A stretch of 8,363 bases of DNA from Clostridiales bacterium. Its GTDB lineage: Bacteria > Bacillota > Clostridia > Oscillospirales > Acutalibacteraceae. Numbering within the stretch: the stretch's first letter is position 1; each line of letters starts with the position of its first letter. Made by a program: the position numbers and the translations under genes. The DNA lies in assembly GCA_021200075.1 (NCBI GenBank), contig JAJQGZ010000193.1, forward strand, positions 1 to 8,363. The letters are read 5' to 3'. Of the stretch, positions 6,790 through 8,363 are shown one piece after another. The notes beneath the pieces are model-generated. The model was not told the origin of the DNA and made no database searches. It saw only the letters and a list, made by a program, of their open reading frames with translations.

Positions 6790-8363
6790 TATTTTTGCCG
6801 CAATTTCCGTAAATATACACCACACCGCTTGGAAAACGACAACGCTAATTGCATTAAGCTGAGTGTATCCGCCGAGAGCAGACAAAAGAGCCACCACGGC
6901 GAAACCCATTGCACAGCCGAAAAACGAGAGAACCGAAAGAAGTTGCCTTGTCTCCTGCAAGTTTTCCGCCGCATTCATTGCCGAAACAAAGCCGAGAGCC
7001 GAGCCGTTATGGACAACATAGGCAGGTGATTTTTCAACATACATATCGGAATATTTTTCAAACGCTCTGCCGTTTGAAGCGCTCATAACCCTGACAAAGC
7101 CCTCCGGCAGAGAGAAAAGCTCGGCAATGCTTTCGTCATTAATAAACGGGTCGGAGCTTCTTACGAGAATTGTCATTCCGCTTTTTTCAAGCTTTTTGAG
7201 CGATTTTTTGAGCTGCGGGTCGGCATTATAGGACACTACGAACATAGCAGTAACCTTGCCCGTTACCGCAAGATAAAGTATTTTCCTGCCCTTGCGTGTA
7301 TATTTCTTCTCGTATTCCTCCTTGGGAACGGTAACTCCGTGGTGAATTAAGAGCTCCCTTGTGCCGACAAGAATTTTTTTCCTGTATATCCAAGCGGAGG
7401 TTCCGAGCCTATTCTCGTAAACGATACCGTCAACCTCCGGCAAAATGTTCTGCTTACCGATTATTACATCATCAAAAACAGTTGCAAGCGGACTTTTGGT
7501 ATTGATAATAACGGCGGCTGTTTTGAGAATTACATCATCGGCTTTTGCACCGTTAAATGTTTTTATACCGTGGATATGGCAACTCCTTGGAGCGAACAAA
7601 TTCTGAGCTTCCATAACTATTGCGTTTGCATCGTCAACCGCCGACGCACCCTCATATCCGTTAATTACCGCACCGTTTTTATTAAGCTGCTTTGACAAAC
7701 CGAGTACGGCGCTGTTTACGCTGTAATAGGACACGCACGGCAAAGAAACGCACAGTGCGCACACCGCAACATTAAGCGCAATATGCCAGCTGCTATCAAT
7801 AAAGAAGAATACTCCGAAAGACGCCGCACTGAGTGCGAGCATAATCAAGCCGGTAATCCTTGCAATTTTATCACAAGGGTCGCCGCTACAGGCAATATCG
7901 AGGAATTTTGACGGGAAATCCGTTTTAATACTCGTTTTAAGGTTTGTTTCACCGGTAAGCAGACCCCTGCTTATAATAGAAGCGTCAACCTGATTGACAA
8001 TGGTTTCAACACAGTACCTTTCCTTTTGGTTTACCATAAAATTAAAATTGGAGATAATCCGTGTGAGCATTGTATATTTACCGGCGCCGCTCATCATAAA
8101 CGCAACCGCCACGGCAAATGTATATGCACTTCCGCCGTCAATGAGCAAATCGCTGTTGACAGTCAGCAAAACGGTATGCACAAAAACGATTATTGAAGCA
8201 ATCGCCATAGGAAAATCACTGTTTATGCCGTGTTTAAAATTAAATCCGTGAATAAAGGATTTTATATTAACGGCAATAACCGCAGTGTAAAGCTCAATCA
8301 TTGTTACAAAATACGGCACTCTGTCTATCAAAAAGGACTGGAGAATACTGCTGTATTTAAAGG
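6772..8363 (-). CDS. P1B-type-ATPase-like membrane protein lacking the catalytic aspartate (partial, 5' end outside the window)
   Basis: The 529 visible residues (no stop before the right edge, so the N-terminus is missing) follow the plan of a heavy-metal P-type ATPase. Numbering from the TTG at 8331, there are hydrophobic helices near 41-60, 70-82, 160-178 and 184-210. A small soluble domain follows, then two helices near 464-510. LPCV (197-200) sits where P1B pumps have the CPC metal site. VMEAQNLF (239-246) sits where DKTGTLT belongs, so the phosphorylated Asp is Glu (E241) and the motif is gone. The nucleotide-domain-like LVGTRELL and GRKILYLAVTGK are recognisable, but TGD has become RSSD (391-394) and GDGxND is absent. 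I infer a pseudoenzyme that cannot form the phosphoenzyme; its function is unknown. The frame is open throughout, which argues that it is maintained. It ends with TAG 30 bases before the rubrerythrin start. Confidence 0.7.
   Translation of the reverse strand, partial: FKYSSILQSFLIDRVPYFVTMIELYTAVIAVNIKSFIHGFNFKHGINSDFPMAIASIIVFVHTVLLTVNSDLLIDGGSAYTFAVAVAFMMSGAGKYTMLTRIISNFNFMVNQKERYCVETIVNQVDASIISRGLLTGETNLKTSIKTDFPSKFLDIACSGDPCDKIARITGLIMLALSAASFGVFFFIDSSWHIALNVAVCALCVSLPCVSYYSVNSAVLGLSKQLNKNGAVINGYEGASAVDDANAIVMEAQNLFAPRSCHIHGIKTFNGAKADDVILKTAAVIINTKSPLATVFDDVIIGKQNILPEVDGIVYENRLGTSAWIYRKKILVGTRELLIHHGVTVPKEEYEKKYTRKGRKILYLAVTGKVTAMFVVSYNADPQLKKSLKKLEKSGMTILVRSSDPFINDESIAELFSLPEGFVRVMSASNGRAFEKYSDMYVEKSPAYVVHNGSALGFVSAMNAAENLQETRQLLSVLSFFGCAMGFAVVALLSALGGYTQLNAISVVVFQAVWCIFTEIAAKIKRLGV

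Overview
The window looks like a moderately low-G+C chromosomal segment of an anaerobic Firmicute, most likely a clostridial (Oscillospiraceae/Ruminococcaceae-like) gut bacterium. This is an inference from the gene content: rubrerythrin, a two-domain U32 protein, a zapA-U32-maf cluster, GGAG-type ribosome binding sites, sigma-A-type promoters and TTG starts. All seven genes lie on the minus strand, so transcription runs from high to low coordinates.

Layout in transcription order: (1) 8363-6772, the C-terminal part of a large membrane protein built like a P1B-type ATPase but lacking the catalytic aspartate; (2) 6741-6197, rubrerythrin, with a strong terminator at 6131-6169; (3) an operon read from a promoter at 6001-6028: zapA (5922-5569), a U32 'peptidase'/RNA-hydroxylase-type protein (5532-3520) and maf (3520-2975); (4) a PHP-domain phosphoesterase (2745-1879) with its own promoter and terminator; (5) a GPH/MelB-type sugar:cation symporter (1572-109) with its own promoter, ending at a terminator at the left edge. 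A plus-strand terminator at 55-87 shows that a convergent gene ends just left of the window.

The most striking property is the number of small lesions in otherwise well conserved genes. The symporter carries three single-base shifts at homopolymers plus a TGA where the family has Trp. The U32 gene has two compensating shifts and a TGA at a Cys position. Rubrerythrin has a shift in an A8 tract. The PHP gene has a TAG followed in frame by a tail of the same Ala/Lys/Glu-rich composition. Restoring the frames gives exact-length proteins (486, 670 and 180 residues), and the rubrerythrin metal ligands fall at the canonical spacing. The proteins between lesions are not eroded, so base-calling or assembly error is the simplest explanation. 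Recent inactivation or transcriptional slippage at A tracts remains possible. zapA, maf and the pseudo-ATPase are intact as far as visible.

Functionally these are mostly housekeeping and stress genes: division (ZapA), probable prephenate-dependent RNA hydroxylation (U32), nucleotide sanitation (Maf), nucleotide/RNA-end phosphoesterase (PHP), peroxide detoxification (rubrerythrin) and sugar uptake (GPH). The least explained gene is the P-type-ATPase-like pseudoenzyme upstream of rubrerythrin. No RNA genes, CRISPR arrays, insertion sequences or phage genes were seen.
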